Source: JBBSNV01 sp964458605 (lineage in GTDB: Bacteria; Pseudomonadota; Alphaproteobacteria; Reyranellales; JAQSWP01). Taken from it: a DNA stretch of 64,000 nt. The first letter of the stretch is position 1. Every line of letters starts with the position of its first letter. The stretch covers positions 62,001-126,000 of the forward strand of contig CAYWLS010000002.1 in the NCBI GenBank assembly GCA_964458605.1. The letters run 5' to 3'. Made by a program: the position numbers and the translations under genes. A model generated the notes under the pieces. The model ran no database searches, was not told the origin of the DNA, and saw nothing but the letters and a program-made list of their open reading frames with translations. Of the stretch, positions 8,780 to 16,399 are shown in pieces.

Positions 8780-9646
8780 TCAGTCCGTCACGGTGATCGG
8801 CAGCTTGAGATAGGGCGTGCCGTTGGATTCGGGAGTGGGCAGGGCGCCGGCCCGGATATTGACCTGGATCGACGGCAGCAGCAGCGCCGGCGTGGACAAG
8901 GTGGCGTCGCGCTTGGTGCGCATGGCGACGAAATCCTCCTCGCTGACGCCGTCGTGGACATGGATGTTCTTGGCGCGCTGCTCGGCCACCGTGGTTTCCC
9001 AGGCGAACTTGTCGCGGCCCGGCGCCTTGTAGTCGTGACACATGAACAGGCGCGTTTCCGGCGGCAGGGACAGGATGCGCTTCATCGAACGGTACAGCGT
9101 GCGCGCATCGCCGCCGGGAAAATCGCAGCGCGCCGTGCCGTAGTCGGGCATGAACAGCGTGTCGCCCACGAACACCGCGTCGCCGACGCGGTAGGCGACG
9201 CAGGCCGGCGTGTGACCCGGCGTATGGATCGCCTCGATTTCGATCCCGCCCAGGCCGAAGCGTTCGCCGTCGGCGAACAGCTTGTCGAACTCCTGGCCGC
9301 TGCCGGAGATGCCATCGATGTTGAAGAAGGCGGCGAAAGTCTTCTGCACCTCGCCGATGCGGCTGCCGATGCCGGTCTTGCCCCAGCTCGCGCCCTTGAT
9401 GTACGGCGCCGCCGACAGGTGATCGGCGTGAGCGTGGGTCTCCAGCACCCAGTCGACGATCAGATTGCGCTTCCTGGCATCGTCGAGGACGCGACGGGCC
9501 GATTTATGGCTGGCCTTGCCCGATTTGGCGTCGAAATCCAGCACCGGGTCGATCACCGCGGCATGTCTGGTCGCGGGATCCCAGACCAGATAGGTGACGG
9601 TGAAGGTCGCTTCGTCGAAAAAGGCCTGGATTTCCGGCTTCTGCAT
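8780..9646 (-). CDS. Metallo-beta-lactamase-fold hydrolase, Blh/persulfide dioxygenase-like
   Basis: A 288-residue cytoplasmic metallo-hydrolase of the group encoded beside BigR regulators (Blh, ETHE1-like), thought to oxidise glutathione persulfide during sulfide detoxification. Metal-binding motifs are HAHADH at 71-76, H145 in HTPGHTPA, D162 in VGDTLF and H204 in MCHDY. It is transcribed divergently from the BigR-like regulator across a 75-base gap. A promoter TTGCTA-N18-TATAAG on this strand has the palindromic operator in its spacer, so the regulator probably represses it directly. A CGGAGCGG ribosome-binding site precedes ATG 9646. The rhodanese domain fused in some Blh proteins is here a separate gene at 10041. 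Confidence 0.88.
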   Translation of the reverse strand: MQKPEIQAFFDEATFTVTYLVWDPATRHAAVIDPVLDFDAKSGKASHKSARRVLDDARKRNLIVDWVLETHAHADHLSAAPYIKGASWGKTGIGSRIGEVQKTFAAFFNIDGISGSGQEFDKLFADGERFGLGGIEIEAIHTPGHTPACVAYRVGDAVFVGDTLFMPDYGTARCDFPGGDARTLYRSMKRILSLPPETRLFMCHDYKAPGRDKFAWETTVAEQRAKNIHVHDGVSEEDFVAMRTKRDATLSTPALLLPSIQVNIRAGALPTPESNGTPYLKLPITVTD

Positions 9647-9664
9647 GATCCGCTCCGTGTCGTC

Positions 9665-9698
9665 TTGACTTATATATTAGTTATTCCTAATTTAGCAA
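9665..9698. promoter_or_regulatory. Divergent promoters sharing a BigR-type operator
   Basis: On the plus strand TTGACT (9665-9670), 17 bases, TAATTT (9688-9693) drives the regulator gene. On the minus strand TTGCTA (9698-9693), 18 bases, TATAAG (9674-9669) drives the hydrolase gene. A perfect inverted repeat ATTAG-N6-CTAAT at 9676-9691 overlaps the plus-strand -10 box and fills the minus-strand spacer, so one bound dimer could block both. The AT-rich dyad fits the AT-rich operators known for BigR-family repressors. Confidence 0.6.
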
Positions 9699-9721
9699 CC
9701 GCTCACTTATGGAGTAATGCG

Positions 9722-10030
9722 TTGCGCAAACAGACCGATCTCGAGATGCTGCAGCACAGCGCCGGCGAAGCGGCCGGCATGCTGAAGCTGCTGGCCAACG
9801 AGAACCGTCTGCTGATCCTGTGTCAACTGGCCGCCGCAAGGGAAATGACGGTCGGCGAGCTCACCGAGGCGGTGGGCCTGAGCCAGTCGGCGCTGTCGCA
9901 GCATTTGGCGCGGCTGCGCGCCGACCATCTGCTGGCGACGCGACGCGAAGCACAGACCGTCTACTACCGTATCGCCGACCATCGCGTCGGCCGCATCCTC
10001 GACCTGCTGAAAGTCATCTACTGCCCCTAG
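9722..10030 (+). CDS. ArsR-family transcriptional regulator, BigR/SqrR-like persulfide sensor
   Basis: A 102-residue winged-helix repressor. The recognition helix region VGLSQSALSQHLARLRADHLL (about 51-71) and wing RREAQTVYYRI match ArsR/SmtB folds. Two cysteines, C34 in LLILCQL and C101 in VIYCP, sit where BigR and SqrR carry the pair that forms a disulfide or tetrasulfide link on contact with persulfides, which releases DNA. The start is taken as TTG 9722 because GGAG at 9711-9714 is seven bases before it; the next in-frame ATG is 9746 and would still keep both cysteines. It lies ten bases before the rhodanese gene and is likely autoregulated. Confidence 0.85.
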   Translation: MRKQTDLEMLQHSAGEAAGMLKLLANENRLLILCQLAAAREMTVGELTEAVGLSQSALSQHLARLRADHLLATRREAQTVYYRIADHRVGRILDLLKVIYCP

Positions 10031-10040
10031 GAGACCTGTC

Positions 10041-10565
10041 ATGCTGCCCGCCATCACGCCACAACGCGCCGTCCAACTGGTCAAGCAGGGCGCCGTGCTG
10101 GTCGATATCCGCGAGTTCGACGAGCACGCCCGCGAGCGCATCCCCGACGCCCGGCACCTGCCTTTGAGCCAGATCGGCGTCGGGCAGGCGGCACCGCTCG
10201 ATCACCCGGTGGTGATCTTCCACTGCAAGAGCGGCGCGCGGACCGTCGGCAACGCCGCTAAGCTGGCTGGCCAAGCGACGGCCTGCGAAGCCTATATCCT
10301 GGAGGGCGGACTGGAGGCATGGCGCAAAGCCGGGTTGCCGACCGCGCTCGACCGTCGTCAGCCGATCGAGCTTATGCGCCAAGTGCAGATCGCCGCGGGC
10401 GGGCTGGTGCTGCTGGGCGCGGTGCTGGGCTTCTTGGTGGCGCCTGCCTTCTATGCGCTGTCGGCCTTCGTCGGCGCGGGGCTGCTGTTTGCCGGCATAT
10501 CGGGCTTCTGCGGCATGGCGCGCATCCTGGCGCTGATGCCATGGAACCGCCGCGCCGCCGCCTAA
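10041..10565 (+). CDS. Rhodanese domain protein with DUF2892 membrane tail
   Basis: A 174-residue inner-membrane protein. Residues 1-115 are a rhodanese domain with the active-site loop beginning at C62 (HCKSGART), which would carry persulfide sulfur. Residues 120-170 are two hydrophobic helices of the DUF2892 type ending in MPWNRR. Sulfur transfer would take place at the cytoplasmic face. The gene follows the BigR-like regulator by ten bases and belongs to the same persulfide-responsive unit. The rhodanese-DUF2892 fusion is a known companion of BigR/SqrR operons. It faces the SDR gene tail to tail with four bases between stops. Confidence 0.88.
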   Translation: MLPAITPQRAVQLVKQGAVLVDIREFDEHARERIPDARHLPLSQIGVGQAAPLDHPVVIFHCKSGARTVGNAAKLAGQATACEAYILEGGLEAWRKAGLPTALDRRQPIELMRQVQIAAGGLVLLGAVLGFLVAPAFYALSAFVGAGLLFAGISGFCGMARILALMPWNRRAAA

Positions 10566-10569
10566 GCCG

Positions 10570-11337
10570 TCAGCCCGCCATGGTCAGGCCGCCCGACACC
10601 GAGATGGTCTGGCCGGTGATGAAGGCGGCATCGTCGCTCGACAGGAACAGCACCGCACCGGGGATGTCCTCCGGCTTGCCGACGCGCTTCATCGGCACGG
10701 CGTTGACCAGGGCATTGCGGATCTTGTCGCCCATGGCGCCGTCGCCGGCTATCTCGGCCAGCAGGTGGGTATCGGTCGGGCCGGGGCAGACGCAGTTCAA
10801 GGTCACGCCCTTGCGCGCCACCTCGCGCGCCACGGTCTTGGAGAAGGCGATGATGCCGCCCTTGCAGGCGGAATAGACCGCTTCGCCCGACGAGCCGACG
10901 CGGCCGGCATCCGAGGCGATATTGACGATGCGGCCATGGCCGCGCTCGATCATGCCGGGCAGCACCGCGTGGTGCAGGTTGAGCGGCCCGTGCAGGTTGA
11001 TGCCGATGATCTTGTTCCAGAACCCCGGGTCGGTCTGTACGAAGTTGACCAGTCTGTCCCAGCCGGCGTTGTTGACCAGGATATCGGTCGGACCGGCCGC
11101 CTTCTCGAAGCCGGCGACGGCCTTCTTCACCGCGTCGTGGTCGGCGATATCGCATTCGACCGGATAGCCCTTGCCGCCGGCCTTTTCGATCAGGGTGCAG
11201 GTTTCCAGCGCCCGCTCGGCGTTGAGGTCGAACACGCCGATGCGGCAGCCATACTCGGCGAAGCGCAGGCAAATGGCCCGGCCGATCGAACCGCCGCCGC
11301 CGGTGACGATGACGTTCTTGCCTTCAAGTCCACGCAT
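10570..11337 (-). CDS. SDR-family dehydrogenase, BadH-like (2-hydroxycyclohexanecarboxyl-CoA dehydrogenase type)
   Basis: A 255-residue NAD-dependent short-chain dehydrogenase. The cofactor loop TGGGGSIG is at 12-19, NNAG at 89-92 and the catalytic triad S142, Y155, K159 (NIASDAG, YSACK). Stretches such as GWDRLVNFVQTDPGFW, HHAVLPGMIERGHGRIVNIASDA and FITGQTISVSGGLTMAG closely resemble BadH of Rhodopseudomonas palustris, which oxidises 2-hydroxycyclohexanecarboxyl-CoA. That resemblance is from memory, so the substrate remains an inference. It is encoded nine bases downstream of an enoyl-CoA hydratase, together suggesting hydration and then oxidation of a CoA ester, as in alicyclic or branched acid beta-oxidation. 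Confidence 0.85.
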   Translation of the reverse strand: MRGLEGKNVIVTGGGGSIGRAICLRFAEYGCRIGVFDLNAERALETCTLIEKAGGKGYPVECDIADHDAVKKAVAGFEKAAGPTDILVNNAGWDRLVNFVQTDPGFWNKIIGINLHGPLNLHHAVLPGMIERGHGRIVNIASDAGRVGSSGEAVYSACKGGIIAFSKTVAREVARKGVTLNCVCPGPTDTHLLAEIAGDGAMGDKIRNALVNAVPMKRVGKPEDIPGAVLFLSSDDAAFITGQTISVSGGLTMAG

Positions 11338-11346
11338 GATGATCTC

Positions 11347-12156
11347 CTAGAGCGGCGCGCTGTCGGGGAATTTCGGCTTGCGCTTCTCCTTGTGCGAAGC
11401 CAGGCCCTCTTTCACCTCCGGCCCGGTGAAGCCCAGGAATTCGAGCGCCAGGGACGTATCGAAGGTCGGGCCGGCCATGCGGAACCAGTTGTTCAGCGCG
11501 TATTTGGTGAAGCGGATGGCAGTCTGCGCCCCTTCGGCCAGGCGGGAGGCGATCTCGACCGCCTTGCCGTCGAGTTCCTCGTCCTCCACCGCCAGCGAGA
11601 TCAGGCCGATGCGCTCGGCTTCCTCGCCGCTCACCGCGTCGCACAGCAACAGGTAATACTTGGCCTTGGCCATGCCGCACAGCAGCGGCCAGACGATGGC
11701 GGCGTGGTCGCCGGCGGCGACGCCCAGGCGAGTGTGGCCGTCGATGATGCGCGCCTTCTTGGCGGCGATCGATACGTCGGCCAGGATGCCGGCCACCAGC
11801 CCGGCGCCCACGGCCGGGCCGCGGATGGCGCTGACGATCGGTTTGGAGCAGTTGATCACGTTGTAGACGATGTCGCGCGCTTCCTTCCACAGGTTCACGC
11901 GCTCGTTGTAGTCGCCGATGATCTTTTCGATCACCTCGAAGTCGCCGCCGGCGGAGAAATTCCTGCCGGCGCCGGTCAGGATCGCGGCGTTGATCGAGTG
12001 GTCGGCGTCGATGTCGCGCCACACATCGACCAGTTCCTTGTGCATGATGGCGTCGGTGGCGTTCAGCCGCTCTTCGCGCGTCATGGTCACGCGCAGCACC
12101 TTGGGGTGCGGGCGGTCGAACTTCAGGCGCTGATATCGCTTCTGCCACTCGCTCAC
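11347..12156 (-). CDS. Enoyl-CoA hydratase/isomerase family protein
   Basis: A 269-residue crotonase-fold protein. The oxyanion-hole regions are TGAGRNFSAGGDFEVI (about 61-76) and the later AIRGPAVGAGLVAGILADVSIA. D/E-rich turns around GVAAGDHAAIVWPLL follow, where GD replaces the usual catalytic glutamate context, so hydratase activity should not be taken for granted. The gene begins the two-gene unit with the BadH-like dehydrogenase (nine-base gap), which suggests it supplies a 3-hydroxyacyl-CoA. No badI-like (2-ketocyclohexanecarboxyl-CoA hydrolase) gene follows. Confidence 0.86.
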   Translation of the reverse strand: MSEWQKRYQRLKFDRPHPKVLRVTMTREERLNATDAIMHKELVDVWRDIDADHSINAAILTGAGRNFSAGGDFEVIEKIIGDYNERVNLWKEARDIVYNVINCSKPIVSAIRGPAVGAGLVAGILADVSIAAKKARIIDGHTRLGVAAGDHAAIVWPLLCGMAKAKYYLLLCDAVSGEEAERIGLISLAVEDEELDGKAVEIASRLAEGAQTAIRFTKYALNNWFRMAGPTFDTSLALEFLGFTGPEVKEGLASHKEKRKPKFPDSAPL

Positions 12157-12258
12157 GGCGGTTCTCCCGGCTATGATTCTCTCGTCAAAAGCCTAACGGA
12201 GCGGGCCGGGGCAAACAACGGTTCAGCACGCTCCATCCGACCTGCGGAACGAGAAGCC

Positions 12259-12786
12259 ATGGACGACGAAGTCGCACTGGAGCGATGGGATGCCGATCGC
12301 TGGGACGAGGTGGCGCATATCAACGACCTGGTCTATCCGCCGGAGAACCTCATTACGCAGATCTGGCGCCAGGTCGAGTGGTCCCATGCCGAGCAGCGCA
12401 TCGTCGTTTCGGTAGCGGGAGAGCCTGTCTGCCATGTCGGGCTCTATCTGCGCCGTGGCACCGCCAATGGCGCGCCGGCCTTGATCGCCGGTATCGGCGG
12501 CGTGATGACCCATCCGGCCCATCAGAAGCGCCATTACGCCACGCGCGCGCTGGCACGGGCCAACGAGCTGGCGATCCAGGCAGGCGCCGAGTTCGGCTTC
12601 CTGGTGTGCGAGGCCAAGAACGTCCCTTTCTACCGGCGGCTGGGCTGGCGCGTGTTCGAAGGCACGACGATGCATCAGCAGCACGGCGTGGATCGGCCCT
12701 GGACCCTGTCGCCGACCATGGTGCGCGACATTGCGGGCGAGGCGCCGGAGGGTGGCACGATCGATCTGTGCGGCAAGCCGTGGTGA
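12259..12786 (+). CDS. GNAT-family N-acetyltransferase
   Basis: A 175-residue single-domain acetyltransferase of the GCN5-related fold. The acetyl-CoA-binding loop region is GGVMTHPAHQKRHYATRAL (about 88-106), followed by the GFLVCEAKNVPFYRRLGW beta-bulge/helix typical of GNAT enzymes. The ending GGTIDLCGKPW is shared by a clade that also includes AAC(2-prime)-like aminoglycoside acetyltransferases, but the substrate cannot be told and resistance is not implied. ATG 12259 follows a GAACGAGAAG stretch. It stands alone, divergent from the enoyl-CoA hydratase and convergent with the ligase gene at 12859. Confidence 0.82.
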   Translation: MDDEVALERWDADRWDEVAHINDLVYPPENLITQIWRQVEWSHAEQRIVVSVAGEPVCHVGLYLRRGTANGAPALIAGIGGVMTHPAHQKRHYATRALARANELAIQAGAEFGFLVCEAKNVPFYRRLGWRVFEGTTMHQQHGVDRPWTLSPTMVRDIAGEAPEGGTIDLCGKPW

Positions 12787-12858
12787 GGGCCGGATTCGCC
12801 GCCGATTGAAGTCGCTCGGCTTTGGAAGGTTCTTGTCTCCACCGGATCGCGATCCGCG

Positions 12859-13986
12859 CTAGACGAAATAGTGCGGCACGAAGCGGCTGGTATTGCCGGT
12901 GATGGCCTGCCGGTCCTCGCGGATGCCGATGCCGGCGGGCTGGCCGGCGATCACCCACGACCCCACCACCGGATAGAAACCGTCGAAAGGCTGGATCGGC
13001 CGGTAGGCCTGGTAGACGAACCCCTCCTCGCCATAGGGGCCGTCGGTCGAGGTGCTGGCGGCGCCGGCGACAATGGAGACGTTGGCGCCCTCGCGGCCGA
13101 AGATCGGCTTCTTGACGTAATCGCCCTTGATCAGGCCCGGCGTGCGATAGGCCGGCAGCAGATTGTCGTGGTTGGGGAACATCTCCCACAGCAGCGGCAG
13201 CAGGGCCTTGTTGGACAGGATCATCTTCCACGCCGGCTCGATGAAGGCCGTGGTGTCGCCGCCGACATACTGCGCGAACTGATCCTTGAGCAGCCATTCC
13301 CAGGGATAGAGCTTGAACAGCGCCTGGATCGGCTGCTCGGCCAGGTCGGTGAAGCGGCTGCCGTTCCAGCCGACATCGGCCAGCGCGATCGGCTGGGTGT
13401 CCAGCCCGGCCTGGTGGGCGACGTCGCGCATGTATTCGGTGGTGCCGAAATCCTCCGGCGCTTCCTGGTCGCAGGCGAAATGCACCAGGCCGCGCGACGG
13501 CAGCAGCGCGAGGATGCCCTTCCAGGCCTCGATCAGCTTCTCGTGGATCGAGTTGAACTGGTCGGCCTGCGGCTTGACGTCCTGCAGCCAGTACCACTGC
13601 ACCACTGCCGCCTCGTACAGCGCGGTCGGGGTGTCGGCGTTGTATTCGAGCAGCTTGGGCGCGCCGGTGCCGTCGTAGAGCAGGTCGAAGCGGCCATAGA
13701 TGGTGGGGTCGGGCCGGCGCCAGGTGGTCTCGATGTAGCTGGCGAAGGCAGGCGGGATCAGGAAGCGGTCCCACAGCCTGTCCTTGACCACTTTCTCGAC
13801 CGCCTGCAGCGCCATGCCGTGCAGCTCGGCCGTGACCGCTTCGATGCCGTCGATCTCCGCGCCGGTGAAGGCATAGCAGCGATCCTCGGCCCAGTAGGGC
13901 TGGCCGTCGATCGTGTGCCAGTTGAAGTCGAGCTGCTCGACCTTGCCCTGCCAGCCGGCCCGGGCGCCGATCGCTTCGCGGCGCAT
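12859..13986 (-). CDS. Glutathionylspermidine synthase-family ATP-grasp ligase (YjfC/YgiC-like)
   Basis: A 375-residue protein of the glutathionylspermidine synthase C-terminal family, an ATP-grasp amide ligase fold. Visible motifs are GRFDLLYDGTGAPKLLEYNADTPT (metal/ATP site), KMILSNKALLPLLWEMFPNHDNLLPAY, KKPIFGREGANVSI and the terminal SRFVPHYF. It has no amidase domain, like E. coli YjfC and YgiC, whose true substrates are not settled. The start ATG 13986 overlaps the stop of the DUF1190 gene by one base (TGATG). It is third in a three-gene unit with DUF350 and DUF1190 genes. Confidence 0.9.
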   Translation of the reverse strand: MRREAIGARAGWQGKVEQLDFNWHTIDGQPYWAEDRCYAFTGAEIDGIEAVTAELHGMALQAVEKVVKDRLWDRFLIPPAFASYIETTWRRPDPTIYGRFDLLYDGTGAPKLLEYNADTPTALYEAAVVQWYWLQDVKPQADQFNSIHEKLIEAWKGILALLPSRGLVHFACDQEAPEDFGTTEYMRDVAHQAGLDTQPIALADVGWNGSRFTDLAEQPIQALFKLYPWEWLLKDQFAQYVGGDTTAFIEPAWKMILSNKALLPLLWEMFPNHDNLLPAYRTPGLIKGDYVKKPIFGREGANVSIVAGAASTSTDGPYGEEGFVYQAYRPIQPFDGFYPVVGSWVIAGQPAGIGIREDRQAITGNTSRFVPHYFV

Positions 13987-14381
13987 CAGCTGCCCGAGGA
14001 AAAGTGGCTGCCGGTGGTGCCGAACCCGCCGCGCTGCGAGCCGCCGACCGTGCCGCCCGGCGTGATGGTCGAGCGGCCGGTGCCGGTGCCCGGCGCGTAG
14101 TAGCCACCGCGATAGCTGTTGCCCCAGTAGCCCGGCATGAAATAGACCCCGCCGCCATGCCAGGCCGAGCAACTGCGGTCGGGGCCGACGCCCACGGTGG
14201 TCAGCTTGCCGTCCGGTCCGGTGCGGGTCTGCTCGGTGCAGCGGCTGGCATCGTGGGCGGCGATGCACTGGCTCATCGAGGGATAGACGCGCTCGCAACG
14301 GCCGCCGGTGAAGCTGCTGGCGGCCAGCGCCGTGCCGCCGACGCCCAGCAGGCTAAGAGCGACGATCGAACTGCGGCGCAT
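13986..14381 (-). CDS. DUF1190 family exported protein (YjfM/YgiB-like)
   Basis: A 131-residue protein with an N-terminal signal sequence (MRRSSIVALSLLGVGGTALAASSF, cleavage or membrane retention near residue 20). Four cysteines lie in the following 60 residues (CERVYPSMSQCIAAHDASRC and SCSAW). The Gly/Ser/Thr-rich tail with the family-typical GGFGTTGSHFSSGS follows. The family is DUF1190, usually found next to a glutathionylspermidine-synthase-like gene, as here. It is probably periplasmic or lipid-anchored; function unknown. Start ATG 14381 lies one base after the DUF350 stop. Confidence 0.87.
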   Translation of the reverse strand: MRRSSIVALSLLGVGGTALAASSFTGGRCERVYPSMSQCIAAHDASRCTEQTRTGPDGKLTTVGVGPDRSCSAWHGGGVYFMPGYWGNSYRGGYYAPGTGTGRSTITPGGTVGGSQRGGFGTTGSHFSSGS

Positions 14382-14382
14382 G

Positions 14383-14793
14383 TCAGTAGACCAGGCAGGC
14401 GGCGTTGAGGATGCCGAAGCATACCGAAATGCCGGCTGCCAGCGTGGCTACGGCGGCGTTGCCGTCCTCGATGTGGCGCGGCATTTCCGCGATCAGCACG
14501 CGGGCGACGACATGGGCCAGAATCTGCACGATCGCCGCCACCACCGCCCACAGCGCCACGTCGACGATGTTCATGGCATGGGTGACCAGACTGGCCAGCG
14601 GCAGGGTGAAGCCCAGCAGAGTGGCGACGAAGTTGACCGCGGCGGCGATGTTGCCGCGCCGCATCAGCGCCAATTCGGCGTAGGGCGTGATCCACAGATA
14701 GATGCCGGTGAAGGCGGTGAGCAGACCGGCGCATACGGCGATGTAGATCAGGAACGCGGGCAGCGTCTGAAACGTGGTTGCGAGGAAATCCAT
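14383..14793 (-). CDS. DUF350 family integral membrane protein (YjfL-like)
   Basis: A 136-residue inner-membrane protein with four predicted helices (about 10-32, 48-70, 76-100 and 112-135), matching DUF350 (YjfL). The conserved acidic segment ISVCFGILNAACLVY closes the protein, and a charged loop MPRHIEDGNAA precedes the last helix. It is the first gene of a unit with DUF1190 and a glutathionylspermidine-synthase-like ligase, the same trio and order as E. coli yjfL-yjfM-yjfC. Its role is unknown; the conserved trio implies a joint envelope process. Confidence 0.85.
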   Translation of the reverse strand: MDFLATTFQTLPAFLIYIAVCAGLLTAFTGIYLWITPYAELALMRRGNIAAAVNFVATLLGFTLPLASLVTHAMNIVDVALWAVVAAIVQILAHVVARVLIAEMPRHIEDGNAAVATLAAGISVCFGILNAACLVY

Positions 14794-14888
14794 GCGGCGG
14801 CATCCCCCCGAATGCCTGGAGCGCCGATCTCGATCCCTGCACCCCTGCAGCGACCGAAGACGCCCGCTATTCTATGCCTGCTATCCTA

Positions 14889-16397
14889 TCATCCCTGCTG
14901 GGCCGATTTTATCGCCTCTTCGGCGGCGCGCACCAGCGCCTTGGCCTTGTTGATGCTCTCCTGGTACTCGGCCTCGAGATCGGAATCGGCCACCACGCCG
15001 ACGCCGGCCTGCACATACATGGTGTCGTTCTTGACCACCGCGGTGCGCAGCAGAATGCAGGTATCCATCGAGCCGTTGGCGGCGAAATAGCCGGCGCAGC
15101 CGCCATAGATGCCGCGCCGCTCCGGCTCCAGCTCCTCGATGATCTCCATCGCCCGCACCTTGGGCGCGCCCGACAGGGTGCCGGCCGGGAAGCCCGCCAC
15201 CAGCGCATCGAGCGCGTCGTATTTGGGGTCGATCACGCCATCGACGTTGGAGCTGATATGCATGACATGGCTGTAGCGCTCGATCACGAACTGCTCGGTG
15301 ACGCGCACCGTGCCGATCTGCGCGACCCGGCCGACGTCGTTGCGCGCCAGGTCGAGCAGCATCAGATGCTCGGCGCGCTCCTTGGGATCGGCCAATAGCT
15401 CGTCGGCGAGCTGCTTGTCTTCAACGGAGGTGGCGCCGCGCGGCCGGGTGCCGGCCAGCGGCCGCACCGTGACCCAATCCTCGCGCAGCCGCACCAGGAT
15501 CTCCGGACTCGAGCCGACGATCGAGAAATCGCCGAAATCGAAGAAGATCAGGAACGGCGAGGGATTGATGCGGCGCAGGGAGCGATAGAGCGCGAACGGC
15601 GGCAGCTTGAACGGAACGGCGAAGCGCTGCGAGGGCACGATCTGGAAGGCATCGCCTGCGGCAATGTATTCCTTGGCCTTGGCCACCATGTCCTTGAAGG
15701 CCTGCTTCGTCATGTTGGACTGCGGCGCCAGCGGCGCACCGTCCCTGGCCGCACCCAGGTCGCGACGATAGGGCAGGGAGCGGCGGAAATCGTTCAGCAC
15801 ATGGGCCAACCGTTCGCAGGCCTGGTCGTAGGCCGCACTGGCCTCGACGCCGGCCTGCGGCCAGACGGGGGTGACGATCAGCGCCGCATCCTCGAGCCGG
15901 TCGAACACCACCATGACGGTCGGGCGCATGAAGATGCTGTCGGGCAGGCCGAGCGGATCGGGATTGGCATCGGGAATGCGCTCCATCTCCCGCACCATGT
16001 CGTAGCCCATGAAGCCATAGACGCCGGCGGCGGGCGGCGGCAGTTCCGCCGGCATGTCGATGCGCGATTCGCGGATCAGCGCGCGCAGCGAATCGAGCGG
16101 CTTCTGCGCCACCGGTTCGAAGCGCGTGAGATCGACATGAGCCCGGCGGTTGATCTCCGCCTGGCCCTTGCGGCAGCGCCAGATCACGTCGGGTTTGAAG
16201 CCGATCAGCGAATAGCGGCCGCGTATGGCGCCGCCTTCGACCGATTCGAGCAGGAACGAATAGGGCAGGCCGTCGGCCAGCTTGAGCATGGCCGAGACCG
16301 GCGTCTCGACATCGGTCACCAGGCGGGTCCACACCACCTGCGGCTTGCCTGCGCGATAGACTTCGGCGAAGGCATCGCGCGCCGGAAAGGTCTGCAT
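14889..16397 (-). CDS. trpE: Anthranilate synthase component I
   Basis: A 502-residue chorismate-utilising enzyme making anthranilate from chorismate and glutamine-derived ammonia, the first step of tryptophan synthesis. The feedback-site motif LLES (FLLESVEGG, about 49-57) and GRYSLIGF at the N-terminus mark TrpE rather than PabB. The catalytic half shows ARNDVGRVAQIG and AGTLSGAPKVRAMEIIEELEPERRGIYGG. The start lies two bases after the ppiD stop, so both are co-transcribed. The glutamine amidotransferase subunit gene trpG is not downstream: the next genes are the DUF350 trio, so it must be elsewhere. Confidence 0.96.
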   Translation of the reverse strand: MQTFPARDAFAEVYRAGKPQVVWTRLVTDVETPVSAMLKLADGLPYSFLLESVEGGAIRGRYSLIGFKPDVIWRCRKGQAEINRRAHVDLTRFEPVAQKPLDSLRALIRESRIDMPAELPPPAAGVYGFMGYDMVREMERIPDANPDPLGLPDSIFMRPTVMVVFDRLEDAALIVTPVWPQAGVEASAAYDQACERLAHVLNDFRRSLPYRRDLGAARDGAPLAPQSNMTKQAFKDMVAKAKEYIAAGDAFQIVPSQRFAVPFKLPPFALYRSLRRINPSPFLIFFDFGDFSIVGSSPEILVRLREDWVTVRPLAGTRPRGATSVEDKQLADELLADPKERAEHLMLLDLARNDVGRVAQIGTVRVTEQFVIERYSHVMHISSNVDGVIDPKYDALDALVAGFPAGTLSGAPKVRAMEIIEELEPERRGIYGGCAGYFAANGSMDTCILLRTAVVKNDTMYVQAGVGVVADSDLEAEYQESINKAKALVRAAEEAIKSAQQG

Positions 16398-16399
16398 GG

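Noticed and set aside
10765..12258. A long plus-strand frame upstream of the acetyltransferase
   Set aside because: It lies antisense to the SDR and enoyl-CoA hydratase genes; the acetyltransferase domain only begins at ATG 12259.
12259..12786. Aminoglycoside acetyltransferase resistance gene
   Set aside because: Only the fold and a C-terminal resemblance are seen; no specific residues support an aminoglycoside substrate.
14004..14408. Ala/Arg-rich plus-strand frame opposite the DUF1190 gene
   Set aside because: The minus strand has a signal peptide, a family motif and tight overlaps with its neighbours; the plus frame has no features.
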